64,000 bases of DNA, from NCBI GenBank assembly GCA_029780115.1, contig JAKOZG010000004.1, positions 374,607 to 438,606 of the forward strand. Reading direction: 5' to 3'. Below are positions 55,788 through 64,000 of the stretch, piece after piece. Source of the stretch: Thermotogota bacterium (GTDB lineage: Bacteria; Thermotogota; Thermotogae; Petrotogales; Petrotogaceae). Under the pieces are notes generated by a model, which did no database searches, was not told the origin of the DNA, and saw only the letters and a list, made by a program, of their open reading frames with translations. The translations under genes were made by a program, and so were the position numbers. Within the stretch, counting starts at the first letter, position 1; the number at the start of each line of letters is the position of its first letter.

Positions 55788-56162
55788 TTGAAAGAACGGA
55801 TCAATACTTTAAAAGCTCCCAAAGCGATAGGACCTTACTCTCAGGCGGTAAGAGTTGAAGGTTTTTTATTTATTTCTGGATTACTACCCATAGATCCAAA
55901 AAGTGGTCAGATGGTAGAAATGGAGATTAGAAGTCAAACATTGCAAGTAATGAATAATTTAGTGGCTATTTTAGAGGCTGCAAGTTTAGAAACAAGTAAT
56001 GTCGTGAAAACAACAATTTTTTTAAAAGATTTGAATTATTTTAATGAAGTTAATGAAATATATGGTGGTTTTTTCAAGGAAATTCCGCCTGCGAGATCGT
56101 GCATAGAGGTTAGCCGATTACCTAAAGATGCCTTGATTGAAATTGAGGCAATAGCTAGATAG
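55788..56162 (+). CDS. RidA-family reactive enamine/imine deaminase
   Basis: The 124-residue protein starts with TTG at 55788 behind AGGAGGTG; the ATG four bases earlier is out of frame. Family motifs are APKAIGPYSQAV, ISGLLPIDP, VKTTIFLKDL and PPARSCIEVSRLPKDALIEIEAIA, with the key arginine R103. RidA hydrolyses 2-aminoacrylate and related enamines to keto acids plus ammonia. The next gene encodes tyrosine phenol-lyase, whose mechanism releases 2-aminoacrylate, so the pairing makes chemical sense. Confidence 0.94.
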   Translation: MKERINTLKAPKAIGPYSQAVRVEGFLFISGLLPIDPKSGQMVEMEIRSQTLQVMNNLVAILEAASLETSNVVKTTIFLKDLNYFNEVNEIYGGFFKEIPPARSCIEVSRLPKDALIEIEAIAR

Positions 56163-56174
56163 ATATTAAATTAG

Positions 56175-57563
<1,389 letters not shown>

Positions 57564-57704
57564 AAGTAAACGTTTCAATCTTCAGACAATTTGCATCTTT
57601 TCCCATATTAATGAATTCTTCCACTATTTTTAGCTTCTTATTGCTAAATCACATTCATTACTCATTTTTTGAAAAATTGTAAATAGATAGAAAGGTGATT
57701 AAAG

Positions 57705-58499
57705 ATGAAAGTTACAGTTCAAGATGTAATAAATTCAATAGTTATTTCTGAAGTGATCGAGAAAGAAACTGTTGATAAACTAGAATTTGGAGATCCAAGG
57801 ACCTTTGTAAAAGGAATTACTGTGACTTTTTTAGCTACCCAAGAAGTAATCGAAAAGTCCATTGAACTTGGTGTAAATTTTATAATCTCGCATGAGGGGA
57901 TTTTTTATAGCCATATTAGTAATATGGGATTTCTTGAATCAGATCCCGTGGTTCAATATAAACTTAAAACAATTGAATCGAATAACTTAGCGGTTTTCAG
58001 ACTTCATGATAATATTCACAGACGACACCCAGACAGTATTATGGTGGGACTACTAAAATGTTTAAATTGGGAGAGTTACGAAGTCATTAGGCAGACGACT
58101 TACTCGGTACTAGATATTCCTAAAAAAACTTTACTTGAGGTTATAGAATATGTAAAAAAAATTTTGAACGTTCAGTATTTACGTTTTGTAGGTGATTTAT
58201 CGATGGAATGTAGTCGTGTGGGTATATTAGTTGGATACAGAGGAACAGGTCAAATGGCTATACCTCTTTTTCATAAAGAAAATCTAGATTTATTAATTTA
58301 TGGAGAAGGTCCAGAATGGGGAACTCCAGAATATGTTAGAGATGCGATTCAACAAGGTCGACAAAAGGCTTTGATTGTTTTGGGTCATGCTGAAAGTGAG
58401 AAACCGGGAATGGAGTATATTGCAAATATTATAAGAGAAAAATTTCCAAATATCCCCGTTCATTACATCTCACAACCACCTATTTTTAGAATTTATTAA
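57705..58499 (+). CDS. NIF3/YbgI-like dinuclear metal-centre protein
   Basis: The 264-residue protein has the NIF3 pattern: VNFIISHEGIFY near 60, FRLHDNIHR near 105, and a C-terminal GHAESEKPG near 225, which supply metal ligands. The family forms toroid hexamers with two metals, and its substrate is disputed (GTP cyclohydrolase 1-like or hydrolase). It is divergent from the second NIF3 gene in this window. The ATG follows AGAAAGGTG. It lies about 140 bases after tpl. Confidence 0.82.
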   Translation: MKVTVQDVINSIVISEVIEKETVDKLEFGDPRTFVKGITVTFLATQEVIEKSIELGVNFIISHEGIFYSHISNMGFLESDPVVQYKLKTIESNNLAVFRLHDNIHRRHPDSIMVGLLKCLNWESYEVIRQTTYSVLDIPKKTLLEVIEYVKKILNVQYLRFVGDLSMECSRVGILVGYRGTGQMAIPLFHKENLDLLIYGEGPEWGTPEYVRDAIQQGRQKALIVLGHAESEKPGMEYIANIIREKFPNIPVHYISQPPIFRIY

Positions 58500-58815
58500 C
58501 AATAGAGATCGATAAAAACCAATTAACTGTGACTATGTAATTGAAAATATTACAGAGATTGAAAATTTAGAAAGATCTAGATGTTTTTGAGAAATAGTCA
58601 TGAATTAATATTGTCTACTTTTTAATAATGTTGGCACAGTTGAAGGAAATGGGTTTATCAATTTTATAACGAAAGTATAAATAGGACAAATAAGCATATA
58701 AGTATTTGTTTAACGTTTATACAATATTTTTTAATTTAAGTTGTGATATAATTAAAAGTGTAAGTATTTTTATTACAAATTATGTTTTTTAGAGCTTGTC
58801 AAAGGAGGGATAAAA
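58500..58815. other. Spacer upstream of the PEBP gene
   Basis: About 315 AT-rich bases without a gene. A TATAAT at 58747-58752, about 60 bases before the next start codon, is a likely -10 box, but no good -35 is seen. An AT motif near 58660 resembles sequences near 17390 and 19256. Confidence 0.4.
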
Positions 58816-59286
58816 ATGAGTCTTAAAATTTCTTCTCCGGCTTTTAAAAGCAACGATTACATTCCTAGTAAGTATTCTTGTGAAGGAAGAGACATAAATC
58901 CGCCTTTAGTCATTGAAGAAATTCCGGAAAATACTAAGTCGTTGGCATTAATAATGGATGATCCAGATGCTCCGAGAGGGACATTTGTTCATTGGGTAGC
59001 ATGGAATATTGAAGTAGTGGATGAGATTCCAGAAGCAATTCCTAAAACACATATTGTTAATTCACCTATCTCATTAAGACAAGGCAAAAATAGTGCTTAT
59101 CAAATAGGTTATATGGGTCCTTGTCCTCCAGTTGGTCATGGGGTTCATCATTATCATTTTAAAATATACGCATTAAATACGAAGCTAGATTTACCAGATA
59201 GTACAAAGAAGGAAGATCTCTTGAAAGCCATGCAAGGACATATTATTGAAGAAGCAGAAATCGTTGGGTTATATAAGAGAGCTTGA
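58816..59286 (+). CDS. YbhB/YbcL-type phosphatidylethanolamine-binding-like protein
   Basis: The 156-residue protein has the PEBP motifs SLALIMDDPDAPRGTFVHWVAWNI and GPCPPVGHGVHHYHFKIYAL, which form the conserved ligand pocket. Bacterial members of this family have no settled role. There is no signal peptide, so it is cytoplasmic. The ATG follows AAAGGAGG. It stands alone. Confidence 0.93.
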   Translation: MSLKISSPAFKSNDYIPSKYSCEGRDINPPLVIEEIPENTKSLALIMDDPDAPRGTFVHWVAWNIEVVDEIPEAIPKTHIVNSPISLRQGKNSAYQIGYMGPCPPVGHGVHHYHFKIYALNTKLDLPDSTKKEDLLKAMQGHIIEEAEIVGLYKRA

Positions 59287-59594
59287 GATTATTTTTAATA
59301 ACCATTTGGTTGATATAAGATTGTTAGGAAAAGGTTCACTCTATAATTTTATATTAGATCCACTTATTTAAAAGGGTTTGACTTTTTAAAATGAAGTATG
59401 AATTTAAGTGGAAAAAATGGGTATTTTTCGTGCTGTTTTCTTACTAAAATAAGAGAAGATTAGTAAAATGTAAATGAGTTAAATCTTAGGATGCATGAAT
59501 GGTTTTTACAAAAAGTGAAACTCATAATAACAGAAAAACAAGTATTTTAATGTTTCTAAAATGATTAAAAAAGTTGAAATATAGGAGGGAAATT
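59287..59594. other. Spacer, no gene seen
   Basis: These 308 AT-rich bases hold a separated inverted repeat (TCCACTTA near 59359 and TAAGTGGA near 59405) and a TTGACT near 59387 that lacks a matching -10. I see nothing else. Confidence 0.35.
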
Positions 59595-60086
59595 ATGGAC
59601 TTTAAACTAGAACTTGTTCAATTAACAATTCCAGAAGATGCAAATGTAATCGTTGGTCAAACCCATTTCATAAAAACTGTAGAAGATATCTATGAAGCTA
59701 TTGTAACTACCAATCCTTCTATGAAATTTGGAATTGCATTTAATGAGGCATCCGGTCCAAGACTTATAAGATTTGACGGAAATGATGAAGAACTAATCAA
59801 TGTTGCAATAGAAAATGCACAAAAAATAGGAGCAGGTCATTGTTTTGTTATTGTATTGAAAAACGGGTATCCAATAAATATAAAAAATCAATTACAAAAT
59901 GTTCAAGAAGTTGTAGGTATTTTTACAGCTACGGCAAATCCTGTTCAAGTGGTTGTTGCCGAAAGCGAACAAGGAAGAGGGATTTTAGGTGTTATAGATG
60001 GCTTTAAACCTCTGGGTGTAGAGAAACAAGAAGATATTGAAAATCGTAAGGATTTTTTGAGGAAAATAACAAAATACAAAAGATGA
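59595..60086 (+). CDS. Adenosine-specific kinase family protein
   Basis: The 163-residue protein starts at the ATG at 59595 behind ATAGGAGGG; the upstream TTG-like extension to 59574 lies across that site. The family (Pfam adenosine-specific kinase) is recognised by [40 protein letters not shown] and [14 protein letters not shown]. It binds adenosine derivatives in hyperthermophiles. The stop overlaps the start of the next NIF3 gene by four bases. Confidence 0.9.
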   Translation: MDFKLELVQLTIPEDANVIVGQTHFIKTVEDIYEAIVTTNPSMKFGIAFNEASGPRLIRFDGNDEELINVAIENAQKIGAGHCFVIVLKNGYPINIKNQLQNVQEVVGIFTATANPVQVVVAESEQGRGILGVIDGFKPLGVEKQEDIENRKDFLRKITKYKR

Positions 60087-60823
60087 TGAGTATAAACATT
60101 TTTGAATTAGAAAATTTTTTGAATTCTATATTAGAGCCGTGGAATTATGACGATTTTTGTCATAATGGAATTCAGATAGAAGGTAAGCATGTAGCCAAAA
60201 AAATAGGTTGTGGTGTTTCATTTAACGACGAATTTGTGAGTAGTGCAATTAATGAAAACTGCGATCTTATTTTAGTTCATCATGGAATTTTTGGTAAAGA
60301 CTTTTTTCAACTGACGGGATATATGAAAAGAAGGGTAGAAAAAGTTATAAAAAGTGATATAACTTTGATGGCTTATCATCTTCCTCTGGATGGTCATGAA
60401 AAGTATGGAAACAATATAAGTATACTAAAATCCTTAAATTTAAAAATTAAAGAAAAGATATATGTAGGATTTATTGGGGAATATGAAATCCCGATCAAAT
60501 TTGAAGAGTTCCAGAAAAAACTAAAAGAAATTTTTGGAACGCAGCCTTTACAGTTATATAAGAATAAAGAGTATGTAAAAACAGTTGGAATTTGCTCTGG
60601 AGGCGCCGCCTCTTTTATGGAGAAACTTGAAGGTAAGATAGATACTTTTATCACGGGGGAGGTTAAAGAGCAAACTAGAAATATAGCTTCAGAGATGGGA
60701 ATCAACTTTATAAATGCAGGACATTACGCTACAGAGATTTTTGGAATTAAAAATATAGGAAAAATCCTCGAAAATAAATATGGCTTAGAAGTTATTTTTA
60801 TTGATGTTTATAATGAGGTATGA
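60083..60823 (+). CDS. NIF3/YbgI family protein
   Basis: The 246-residue protein begins within the stop of the adenosine kinase gene. It has the more standard NIF3 motifs [24 protein letters not shown] near 60, [11 protein letters not shown] near 97, the CSGGAAS turn near 173 and [13 protein letters not shown] near 216, which carries the last metal ligands. It is shorter than YbgI by a few residues only. It overlaps the frame of the next gene. Cytoplasmic; substrate unknown. Confidence 0.9.
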   Translation: MMSINIFELENFLNSILEPWNYDDFCHNGIQIEGKHVAKKIGCGVSFNDEFVSSAINENCDLILVHHGIFGKDFFQLTGYMKRRVEKVIKSDITLMAYHLPLDGHEKYGNNISILKSLNLKIKEKIYVGFIGEYEIPIKFEEFQKKLKEIFGTQPLQLYKNKEYVKTVGICSGGAASFMEKLEGKIDTFITGEVKEQTRNIASEMGINFINAGHYATEIFGIKNIGKILENKYGLEVIFIDVYNEV

Positions 60824-60882
60824 AGCATAAAAATTGCATTCATAAATATTATTTCACAAAATCAACAAGATTAGGAGAAACT

Positions 60883-61407
60883 ATGTGGATATTATTGATT
60901 ATATTCGGGATAATATTGGTTTATTTTTTATTTTTTTGGATAATTCCTTTTATGTTAAAGGGGGCCATATACGATCCTAGTAGGAAAGAAGCCGTTGAAA
61001 AAATGGTGGAACTTGCTGAAATAAAGCCAGGAGAAAAGTCAGTTGATTTGGGATCTGGTGATGGAAGAGTTGTTATTGAGTTTGCAAAAAGAGGTGCTGA
61101 AGCTCACGGGTATGAAATTAACCCCTTTTTAGTGATTCTTTCAAAAAGAAATATTCGAAAAAGTGGTTTTAAAGGGAGAGCGTTCATTCATTGGAAAAAT
61201 TTTTGGAAAGCTGATTTGTCAGAGTACGATATTATCACGGTTTTTCAAGTTAGTTTCGCAATGAATAAATTAGAAGAAAAGCTAAAATATGAGTTAAAAT
61301 TTGGTGCGAGAGTCATATCAAATTATTGGAGATTTCCTAATTGGAAGCCTGTAAGATATGAAAAAGATATTTATGTATACGAACGAAAAATATATCCATT
61401 CCATTAA
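60883..61407 (+). CDS. Membrane-anchored SAM-dependent methyltransferase (FAM173-like)
   Basis: The 174-residue protein starts at the ATG at 60883 behind TTAGGAGA; the frame extends to 60820, but that part overlaps the previous gene and lacks a site. An N-terminal membrane helix (about 2-20) is followed by the class I SAM motif VDLGSGDGRVVIEFAKRG, then GYEINPFLVILSKRNI. This layout is like the FAM173/ATPSCKMT lysine methyltransferases. No substrate is evident. It is 30 bases ahead of the CDF gene. Confidence 0.82.
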   Translation: MWILLIIFGIILVYFLFFWIIPFMLKGAIYDPSRKEAVEKMVELAEIKPGEKSVDLGSGDGRVVIEFAKRGAEAHGYEINPFLVILSKRNIRKSGFKGRAFIHWKNFWKADLSEYDIITVFQVSFAMNKLEEKLKYELKFGARVISNYWRFPNWKPVRYEKDIYVYERKIYPFH

Positions 61408-61436
61408 ATAAAAAGCGTAAGGAGAAACATAAAATC

Positions 61437-62339
61437 ATGAAAAAAGTTGAAGACTCAAAAAATAAAAAAACAGATAGTAAACTTTTATTTTCTGTTGTTT
61501 TGAACTTAGGAATTACGAGTGCAGAAATAGTTGGTGGAATATTATCTCATAGTTTAGCTCTTTTGTCTGACGCTTTTCATAACTTAAATGATACCCTTGC
61601 AATATTGATTAGTTTTATAGCAAATATTCTTTCTAAAAAGCAGGATGATTCTAAGAGAACGTATGGTTATAAAAGGTTTGAAGTACTAGCTGCTTTTGTC
61701 AACACGCTTTTTTTAATGGTTATCTCTGTTTTTTTATTTATAGAGGGGATAAAAAACGTTTTCAACCCAAACATCGTTACTGGAAATATAATGCTTAGCG
61801 TGGCTGTTGTTGGATTAGTTGGTAATTTAATTACGGTTTTTTTACTTTTTAAAGATTCAAAGAAAAATTTAAATATAAAAGCGTTATTTATTCATATTTT
61901 GAGTGACACTATTTCTTCTGTTTTTGTAATTATTGGAGCTTTTTTAATTATTTTTAAAAATCTCTATATTATAGACCCGATATTTACTTTTATTATAAGT
62001 GGATACATCTTTTTTGAAAGCATTCCCCTATTAAAAGAGACAGTGAACATTCTTTTACAAGGTGCACCGGACAACATAGAAATACAGCAAATAAAAACTG
62101 AAATCGAGAAGTTACCTTTTATAAAAGATGTTCATCATATTCATTTGTGGACCACTGACGGAGAAGATAAATATCTAGAAGCTCACATCAGGTTAAGTGA
62201 AAATTTTGATAATGAAAATTATGATTTGGATAAATGTATAGATACAATAAATAGTATTCTTAAAGATAAATTTGAAATAAATCATTCAACATTACAATTT
62301 GAGAGAAATAGATGTCTTGAAGAAAGTGTACAAAAATGA
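61437..62339 (+). CDS. Cation diffusion facilitator (CzcD-like metal exporter)
   Basis: The 300-residue protein has six membrane helices and the CDF metal site in helix 2 (HSLALLSDAFHNLNDT) and helix 5 (HILSDT). A C-terminal cytoplasmic domain with DVHHIHLWTTDGEDKYLEAHI follows. It exports Zn2+ or related divalent metals with H+ exchange. The histidine-rich loop of ZitB is absent. The ATG follows TAAGGAGA. Its stop overlaps the next gene by four bases. Confidence 0.94.
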   Translation: MKKVEDSKNKKTDSKLLFSVVLNLGITSAEIVGGILSHSLALLSDAFHNLNDTLAILISFIANILSKKQDDSKRTYGYKRFEVLAAFVNTLFLMVISVFLFIEGIKNVFNPNIVTGNIMLSVAVVGLVGNLITVFLLFKDSKKNLNIKALFIHILSDTISSVFVIIGAFLIIFKNLYIIDPIFTFIISGYIFFESIPLLKETVNILLQGAPDNIEIQQIKTEIEKLPFIKDVHHIHLWTTDGEDKYLEAHIRLSENFDNENYDLDKCIDTINSILKDKFEINHSTLQFERNRCLEESVQK

Positions 62340-62749
62340 AAACTAGAATATGTTTGATATTTTTCCTGTTCATCTCATTATTTTATTTTTCATTTAATAT
62401 GCATATTTTTCCAATTACTCTCTATATAGAAGATATTAGATTAGAAAGGTTTTCCAACGATTTTGGTATTAATCTTGCTGAGCCTATTATAGTGTTGGAA
62501 GCAATTTCGCTAGAGGAGTTCACTGAATTAACTCAGTTGCCTTATTCTTATTATTCGGGTGCATTAATTGTTAAAAGAAACAATTACTACGTAGTTACTC
62601 TACCTTTTAAAATATTGCACAAAAACAACATTTTTTATGATACTTTAATTCACGAATTTATGCATTATCATCTTGAAAAATATTTTCACTTTTCTGAGGA
62701 GGAGCAAGAACGTATAATTTCAAAATTTGTAAAGGGGGAATTCTCATGA
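62336..62749 (+). CDS. Secreted or membrane-anchored protein with HExxH motif
   Basis: The 137-residue protein has an N-terminal signal or anchor (about 5-23) and a C-terminal zinc-type motif HEFMH at 106-110 (LIHEFMHYHLEKYF). Only a short sequence follows it. That suggests a minimal zinc peptidase fold, but the third ligand is not obvious. It overlaps its neighbours by four bases on both sides, so it belongs to the same operon as the CDF transporter and the gene at 62746. I do not recognise a family. Confidence 0.65.
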   Translation: MKTRICLIFFLFISLFYFSFNMHIFPITLYIEDIRLERFSNDFGINLAEPIIVLEAISLEEFTELTQLPYSYYSGALIVKRNNYYVVTLPFKILHKNNIFYDTLIHEFMHYHLEKYFHFSEEEQERIISKFVKGEFS

Positions 62750-63426
62750 AAATCCAATTGTACAATGTATTTGTAGAACCTTTTAAGATTGCTTTTAGCA
62801 AAGAACCTCTTATACTCATCCCGCTATTTATTAATATTGTTATTACTATACTTTTTGATATTTTAGCGAGATTGGGACCTATCGCCAGTTTTCTTTCAGT
62901 CATATTGATAGGTATTTTTAATACCTTCTTCTTTGCTTGGACAACTATATTGTATGATGAATTTAAAAGATTTAAGAAATCCGATTTTAAAGAAAGCTTT
63001 GCTAAAATTAAAAGACTATTTCTTGATATTACTATTCTTTCGATATTTGTTGGATTTTTAATTTCAATAGGTTTTTTAGCCTTTGTTATACCTGGTGTAA
63101 TCCTAGCACTTTTTCTTATCTTTTCACCATGTGTTTTTGTTGTAGAAGATGTATCGTTATCTGATTCAATAAGAAAAAGTTTTTCCTTTGTGTTTAAGGC
63201 AGATCATTTTTTCCAAATATTAATTGTATTAATAGCCATATTTCTTTTAGGATTAATACCTTATGTGGGAGTTTACATTTCTACTTTATTAGAGTTTTTA
63301 TGGCTTCCATATCTTTATGTGTATTATCGAGAAGATAAAGAGGAGAAAATTATACAACAAATATCTCAAGATGGTCAAAAATTAGATAAAAAAGATGTAA
63401 ATAGCGATCAAACTTATCAAGATTAA
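62746..63426 (+). CDS. Hypothetical multi-pass membrane protein
   Basis: The 226-residue protein has about six hydrophobic helices (roughly 22-40, 45-65, 98-120, 122-140, 160-180, 182-200). The N-terminal VFVEPFKIAFSKEPLILIPLFINI and the later AFVIPGVILALFLIFSPCVFVVED resemble bacterial membrane proteins with a glycerophosphodiesterase-type membrane domain. A charged tail of about 30 residues ends it. The ATG follows AAGGGGGAATT. Function unknown. Confidence 0.7.
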   Translation: MKIQLYNVFVEPFKIAFSKEPLILIPLFINIVITILFDILARLGPIASFLSVILIGIFNTFFFAWTTILYDEFKRFKKSDFKESFAKIKRLFLDITILSIFVGFLISIGFLAFVIPGVILALFLIFSPCVFVVEDVSLSDSIRKSFSFVFKADHFFQILIVLIAIFLLGLIPYVGVYISTLLEFLWLPYLYVYYREDKEEKIIQQISQDGQKLDKKDVNSDQTYQD

Positions 63427-63448
63427 AGCTTAATTGGAGGTGTTTTAT

Positions 63449-63955
63449 ATGAACAAAAAAAAGGCATTAGGAATCTTAGAATATGCGTTAGCAAAGGAAA
63501 TAGAAGGTATGCAATTTTATGAATCTAAAGCTAAAACTGTGAAAATAAAACAGGTAAAAGAGACGTTTGAAGAGTTGAGTGAAATGGAAAAAAGTCATGC
63601 AGATTATATAACCAGTCTTATAAACGAAATAGAAGAACATGATTATGTTCATTTTAGGCAAGATATTGATATTGGTCAATCTTTCCGTAAAAGAGCAGAA
63701 GAAGAAATAGTGTATTCTGGAGATTTTAACGCTTTAAAATCTGACATTCCTGTTCTTAGAATGGCTTATTTAATAGAAGAAGACTTCATGAATTTTTATA
63801 ACAAAGCGGCAGAAAGTGTTGACGACGAGGAATTAAAGAAAGTTTTAAAACATTTGGCAGAATGGGAAAAGAGTCATAGAGATATGATTTACAAATTGTA
63901 TCAGAAAGTGGCAAAAGATTATTGGCAACATGTTGATGTTGAACCTCTATTTTAA
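63449..63955 (+). CDS. Ferritin-like (rubrerythrin-type) diiron protein
   Basis: The 168-residue protein starts at the ATG at 63449 behind TTGGAGGTG. It forms a four-helix bundle with the ferritin-like metal motifs ALAKEIEGMQFYE (about 12-24), EMEKSH (about 45-50), EEDFMNFYNKAAE (about 112-124) and EWEKSH (about 138-143), where E and H bind two irons. It lacks the rubredoxin domain of full rubrerythrin. It may protect against oxygen or peroxide, or store iron. A terminator follows directly. Confidence 0.88.
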   Translation: MNKKKALGILEYALAKEIEGMQFYESKAKTVKIKQVKETFEELSEMEKSHADYITSLINEIEEHDYVHFRQDIDIGQSFRKRAEEEIVYSGDFNALKSDIPVLRMAYLIEEDFMNFYNKAAESVDDEELKKVLKHLAEWEKSHRDMIYKLYQKVAKDYWQHVDVEPLF

Positions 63956-63967
63956 TTTTAAATAATA

Positions 63968-63993
63968 GAAGGGATGCTAGCTAGCATCCCTTC
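63968..63993 (+). terminator. Terminator of the ferritin-like gene
   Basis: A perfect 13-base palindrome GAAGGGATGCTAG / CTAGCATCCCTTC is followed by ATTTTAA. The T run is short but the stem is strong, and it lies 13 bases after the stop codon. Confidence 0.75.
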
Positions 63994-64000
63994 ATTTTAA

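Overview
The window is about 64 kb of AT-rich bacterial chromosome, roughly 30 percent GC by eye. It looks like a thermophilic, flagellated member of the Thermotogota, most likely Petrotogaceae (Petrotoga-like). The reasons are: a diderm-type envelope gene set (TolC-like and other predicted beta-barrel proteins) beside a Firmicutes-like gene order (yicC-remA-gmk-rpoZ; ylxF-fliK-flgD-flgE-flbD-motA-motB-fliL-fliM-fliY), a heterodimeric ABC exporter like the TM287/TM288 pair of Thermotoga, and many TTG and GTG starts behind strong AGGAGG sites. The genus is an inference; no rRNA gene is present to confirm it.

Layout. 1-5824 (minus): start of a GH1-like glycosidase, then a five-gene efflux operon (two TolC-like outer membrane proteins, membrane fusion protein, MacB-type ATPase and permease). 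5825-6696: long divergent spacer with a possible operator, two orphan plus-strand terminators and the ftsH promoter. 6697-11336 (plus): ftsH, a CsoR/CstR-type regulator, a CtpA protease and two unknown membrane proteins. 11395-15027: a large predicted surface metallopeptidase, a Leu/fMet/Met tRNA operon, a small beta-barrel protein. 15094-18932 (minus): alpha-galactosidase and a MATE transporter. 19339-22046 (plus): an opine-dehydrogenase-like enzyme coupled to a cobalamin-binding enzyme. 22112-31787 (minus): sugar nucleotidyltransferase, hisS, an S1-domain protein, rpmE, mannose-1-phosphate guanylyltransferase, isoaspartyl dipeptidase and the ABC exporter pair. 31928-32656: MBL-fold hydrolase. 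32648-42757 (minus): ten-gene flagellar operon. 42923-49207 (minus): mscS, rsmE, serS, rpoZ, gmk, remA, yicC, cysteine desulfurase. 49530-54755 (minus): two-component system and two secreted proteins of unknown role. 55076-63955 (plus): DUF2179 protein, RidA, tyrosine phenol-lyase, two NIF3 proteins, PEBP, adenosine-specific kinase, methyltransferase, CDF transporter, small membrane proteins and a ferritin-like protein.

The most notable signal that ordinary genes do not explain is the GC-rich block at 25259-25490 between rpmE and the S1-domain gene. On the minus strand it can fold into a bulged hairpin whose six-base bulge is complementary both to an internal site and to the Shine-Dalgarno region of the S1 gene. 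That is a plausible translational switch I do not recognise as a known class. Other leads are the opine-dehydrogenase/B12 pair, the CsoR-type regulator lacking its metal-binding histidine, and a RidA gene placed directly before a tyrosine phenol-lyase that would release its substrate.
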